Source: an uncultured Clostridiaceae bacterium
Lineage (GTDB): Bacteria; Bacillota; Clostridia; Lachnospirales; Lachnospiraceae
DNA length: 6,851 nt
Reading direction: 5' to 3'
Assembly (NCBI GenBank): GCA_947175805.1
Contig: CAMWOF010000126.1
Location: 1 to 6,851 of the forward strand
Part shown: piece by piece, positions 5,797 through 6,851 of the stretch
How the letters are laid out: every line of letters starts with the position of its first letter
How positions within the stretch are numbered: the first letter of the stretch is position 1
Program-made: the position numbers and the translations under genes
Notes under the pieces: model-generated
Databases searched by the model: none
The model's input: the letters and a program-made list of their open reading frames with translations, nothing else
Told to the model about the DNA's origin: nothing

Positions 5797-6851
5797 TTAT
5801 TTTTCTTCAGCAAATGCCGTCCCACTATGCATGCCAAATACAGAAAACAGCTCGCTCTGTTTGACAATATCCGCCTGTATGTCCATACCGGCAGTCCGCA
5901 TTGCCTCCGCCAGCCGCATGGCTGCAGGCTTCCTCAAGCCGGTATCCGCAAGCAGCGCATTTTCTTGAAAACATTTTTTTGTGGCACCCTCCAGGCAAAG
6001 CCGCCCCTGCTTCATCACCAGCAGCCGGTCCGTATACTCTGCCATCTCCTCCATGGAATGGGACACCATAACCACTGCCATATTGCGCTCCCGTCTGATT
6101 GCGGACAGAAACTCCAAAAGCTCCCTTCTGCTCGCTGAATCCAAACCGGCAGTGGGCTCGTCCAAAATCAGGTACTCCGGCTCCATCGCCAGTACTCCGG
6201 CAATAGCCACACGCCTTTTTTGTCCTCCTGACAGGGCAAACGGAGATAAATCGTAAATCTCCTCGCCTAATCCAAGCGCCCGGATTGCCTCAAATGCATG
6301 CTTCTGTGCTTCCACTTTAGACATATTCATGCGGTACGGTCCAAATACAACATCCTGATACACCGTTTCGCCGAACAATTGATGCTCCGGGTATTGAAAC
6401 ACCAAGCCCAGCCTCTGCCGAAGCTTCCTTCTGTCAAAGTCCTTGTCCCAGATATCCCGCCCTCGGTAGTATACAGTGCCCGCCACAGGCTTTAGCAGAC
6501 CGTTCATCAATTGCAGCAATGTGGACTTTCCTGAGCCTGTCTGCCCGGCAATCCCCACAAACTCTCCCGGCTCTATCGTAAAAGATACATCCTGGATGAC
6601 ATATTGCACTTCTTCTTTCTGAGCATATTTTGCCTCATACCGAAAACTTACATGGTCAAAAATCAGTGCATGCTCAATATCTTTTGATATCTCCGGCGTC
6701 GATATGGGAATCTGTCCCGGCTTTATGCCCCGGCGCACCATTTCCTCAGCAAGGGAGTTAATCATCCTCTGCTCTGTGGTCAATGGCTCCACTCCAGTAT
6801 ATGGAGGCATACTTAATTTTAACTTAAAATGCTGTGCCATCAGTGAAACTG
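5797..6851 (-). CDS. ecfA2: ECF transporter ATP-binding subunit (EcfA2-type), 5' end possibly outside the window
   Basis: ABC ATPase that powers the ECF uptake transporter with EcfT and a partner EcfA. Counting from the ATG at 6840 (347 aa), the motifs are Walker A GQTGSGKST (99-107), Q-loop VFQYPEHQLF (147-156), signature LSGGQKRR (203-210), Walker B YLILDEPTAGLD (223-234) and H-loop His261. The ABC domain begins only near residue 59 (LIFDHVSFRYE), whereas EcfA2 proteins normally start there. The extra N-terminal stretch resembles the C-terminal tail of an ECF ATPase: LAEEMVRRGI (30-39) compared with this protein's own LAEAMRTAGM (310-319). The frame stays open through the last 11 bases and no ribosome binding site precedes the ATG. 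I therefore extend the feature to the edge as possibly partial. An in-frame EcfA1-EcfA2 fusion is one explanation; an unusual N-terminal extension is the other. The EcfA2 label is from gene order, next to ecfT. Confidence 0.9.
   Translation of the reverse strand, partial: VSLMAQHFKLKLSMPPYTGVEPLTTEQRMINSLAEEMVRRGIKPGQIPISTPEISKDIEHALIFDHVSFRYEAKYAQKEEVQYVIQDVSFTIEPGEFVGIAGQTGSGKSTLLQLMNGLLKPVAGTVYYRGRDIWDKDFDRRKLRQRLGLVFQYPEHQLFGETVYQDVVFGPYRMNMSKVEAQKHAFEAIRALGLGEEIYDLSPFALSGGQKRRVAIAGVLAMEPEYLILDEPTAGLDSASRRELLEFLSAIRRERNMAVVMVSHSMEEMAEYTDRLLVMKQGRLCLEGATKKCFQENALLADTGLRKPAAMRLAEAMRTAGMDIQADIVKQSELFSVFGMHSGTAFAEEK

Overview
The window looks like a chromosomal segment of a low-to-mid GC Gram-positive bacterium of class Clostridia, probably Lachnospiraceae. 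This rests on the style of the L13, S9 and EcfT proteins, on AAGGAGG-type ribosome binding sites and on the gene order. Every supported gene is on the minus strand, so transcription runs from high to low coordinates.

Right half (about 4180-6851): the end of the ribosomal-protein supercluster in its usual Firmicutes order. It holds an ECF-transporter ATPase (ecfA2-type, frame open to the window edge), the transmembrane coupling subunit ecfT, and the tRNA pseudouridine synthase truA. They are closely spaced and probably form one operon whose promoter lies outside the window. EcfA and EcfT form the shared energising module for vitamin and metal uptake. TruA modifies the tRNA anticodon arm.

Middle (1434-4139): an 879-residue secreted protein sits between truA and rplM, where the two are normally adjacent. 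It has a signal peptide, four bacterial Ig-like (BIG2-type) modules, a pectate-lyase-3-like right-handed beta-helix and a very basic C-terminal module. It probably rides on the truA transcript and ends at a strong hairpin terminator. This is the clearest accessory gene in the window.

Left-centre (393-1431): the rplM-rpsI operon (L13, S9) has its own consensus promoter (TTGACA-17-TATAAT), a roughly 85-90 nt structured leader that may be an L13 autoregulatory RNA, and a 12-bp hairpin terminator.

Left end (1-392): after the rpsI terminator the base composition falls to about 29% GC (hand count of bases 1-180). A partial gene of the DpnD/PcfM type, a family typical of plasmids and integrative elements, enters with its own promoter. 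A tiny peptide ORF with a near-perfect ribosome binding site lies just before that promoter. This may be the edge of a mobile element integrated near the 3' end of rpsI, but neither an attachment repeat nor an integrase is inside the window.

No tRNA, rRNA, CRISPR array or insertion sequence was seen.
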